The position numbers were made by a program, and so were the translations under genes. Below are positions 63,927-64,000 of a stretch of DNA of 64,000 nucleotides, piece by piece. Origin of the DNA: Gracilimonas sp964505215 (lineage in GTDB: Bacteria > Bacteroidota > Rhodothermia > Balneolales > Balneolaceae); assembly GCA_964505215.1 (NCBI GenBank), contig CAZDGU010000007.1:96018-160017 (forward strand), read 5' to 3'. The notes under the pieces are model-generated. The model was not told the DNA's origin. It did not search any database and worked only from the letters and a program-made list of their open reading frames with translations. Positions within the stretch are counted from its first letter, which is position 1. Each line of letters opens with the position of its first letter.

Positions 63927-64000
63927 GCATTGGTGATATGCTAATGTTGGCGGTAATTTGAAGAAACGATTAACAACGAAAAACATTCAAGAAAATGAAG

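Noticed and set aside
63018..64000. Integron (integrase with attI and cassettes)
   Set aside because: The recombinase lacks the extra domain between the motifs that marks integron integrases, and no cassette or attC is visible in the window.
1..64000. tRNA, rRNA or CRISPR array
   Set aside because: Reading the gaps on both strands I found no cloverleaf-like gene, rRNA stretch or regularly spaced repeat array. A tRNAscan or Infernal run could still find a missed small RNA.

Overview
The window looks like chromosomal DNA from a member of the Fibrobacterota-Chlorobiota-Bacteroidota group, most likely a marine Balneolota (Balneola/Gracilimonas-like) bacterium. This rests on family content: DUF4837 lipoprotein, CarboxypepD_reg/DUF5686 protein, several SurA/PpiC-type foldases in a row, monomeric NADP isocitrate dehydrogenase, type 2 IPP isomerase. 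Weak Shine-Dalgarno sequences, many TTG/GTG starts and a Bacteroidota-style -33/-7 promoter in front of the trp operon agree with it. Base composition is moderately AT-rich and uniform. I see no rRNA, tRNA, CRISPR array or complete insertion sequence. The taxonomic placement is inference.

Layout. 0-1.8 kb: an exported lipoprotein and a truncated BNR-repeat protein (minus strand). 2.35-11.5 kb: a complete tryptophan operon (trpE-trpS-trpG-trpD-trpC-trpF-trpB-trpA) plus a DUF4837 lipoprotein. It is preceded by an unannotated 24-codon leader peptide with three consecutive Trp codons and a full set of alternative hairpins, that is, a ribosome-mediated attenuator. 11.7-15.7 kb: BioC-like methyltransferase, tadA, apt, and two envelope proteins. 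15.7-16.5 kb: a gene-free patch packed with palindromic repeats. 16.5-25.9 kb: one long minus-strand run, tdk > nucleoside transporter > three parvulin-type foldases > MoxR ATPase > vWA membrane protein. 26.3-38.3 kb: plus-strand run with greA, a Nudix hydrolase, a BamA-like barrel, ackA, a degenerate caspase-like lipoprotein, an EamA-type permease, pta, a UvrD-type helicase and a giant metallopeptidase/propeller/barrel protein. 38.3-42.9 kb: small membrane protein, der, a DinB-like/membrane pair, peroxiredoxin, response regulator. 42.9-47.3 kb: tonB and a retropepsin-RimK-aspartoacylase-DUF952-lipid kinase operon. 47.5-60.2 kb: phosphatase lipoprotein, D-threonine-aldolase-like enzyme, an unusual ClC channel, DUF5686 protein, LD-carboxypeptidase, a polyprenyl synthase-bamD-nadD run, fni, mutL and a small membrane protein. 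60.7-64 kb: monomeric icd and a tyrosine recombinase with repeats upstream of it.

Most of the window is housekeeping. The strongest unexplained signal is the trp leader at 2392-2526. Its three mutually exclusive stems (1:2, 2:3, 3:4), the WWW codons just before segment 1 and the T-tract terminator reproduce the logic of enterobacterial attenuation in a lineage where I would not assume it. It places trpS under control of the same signal, Trp-tRNA charging, that TrpS creates. Secondary points of interest are the pseudo-caspase lipoprotein between ackA and pta, the ClC protein lacking the gating glutamate, the MutL with a broken endonuclease motif, and the palindromic repeat families at 2.0-2.3, 12.5-12.8 and 15.85-16.5 kb.
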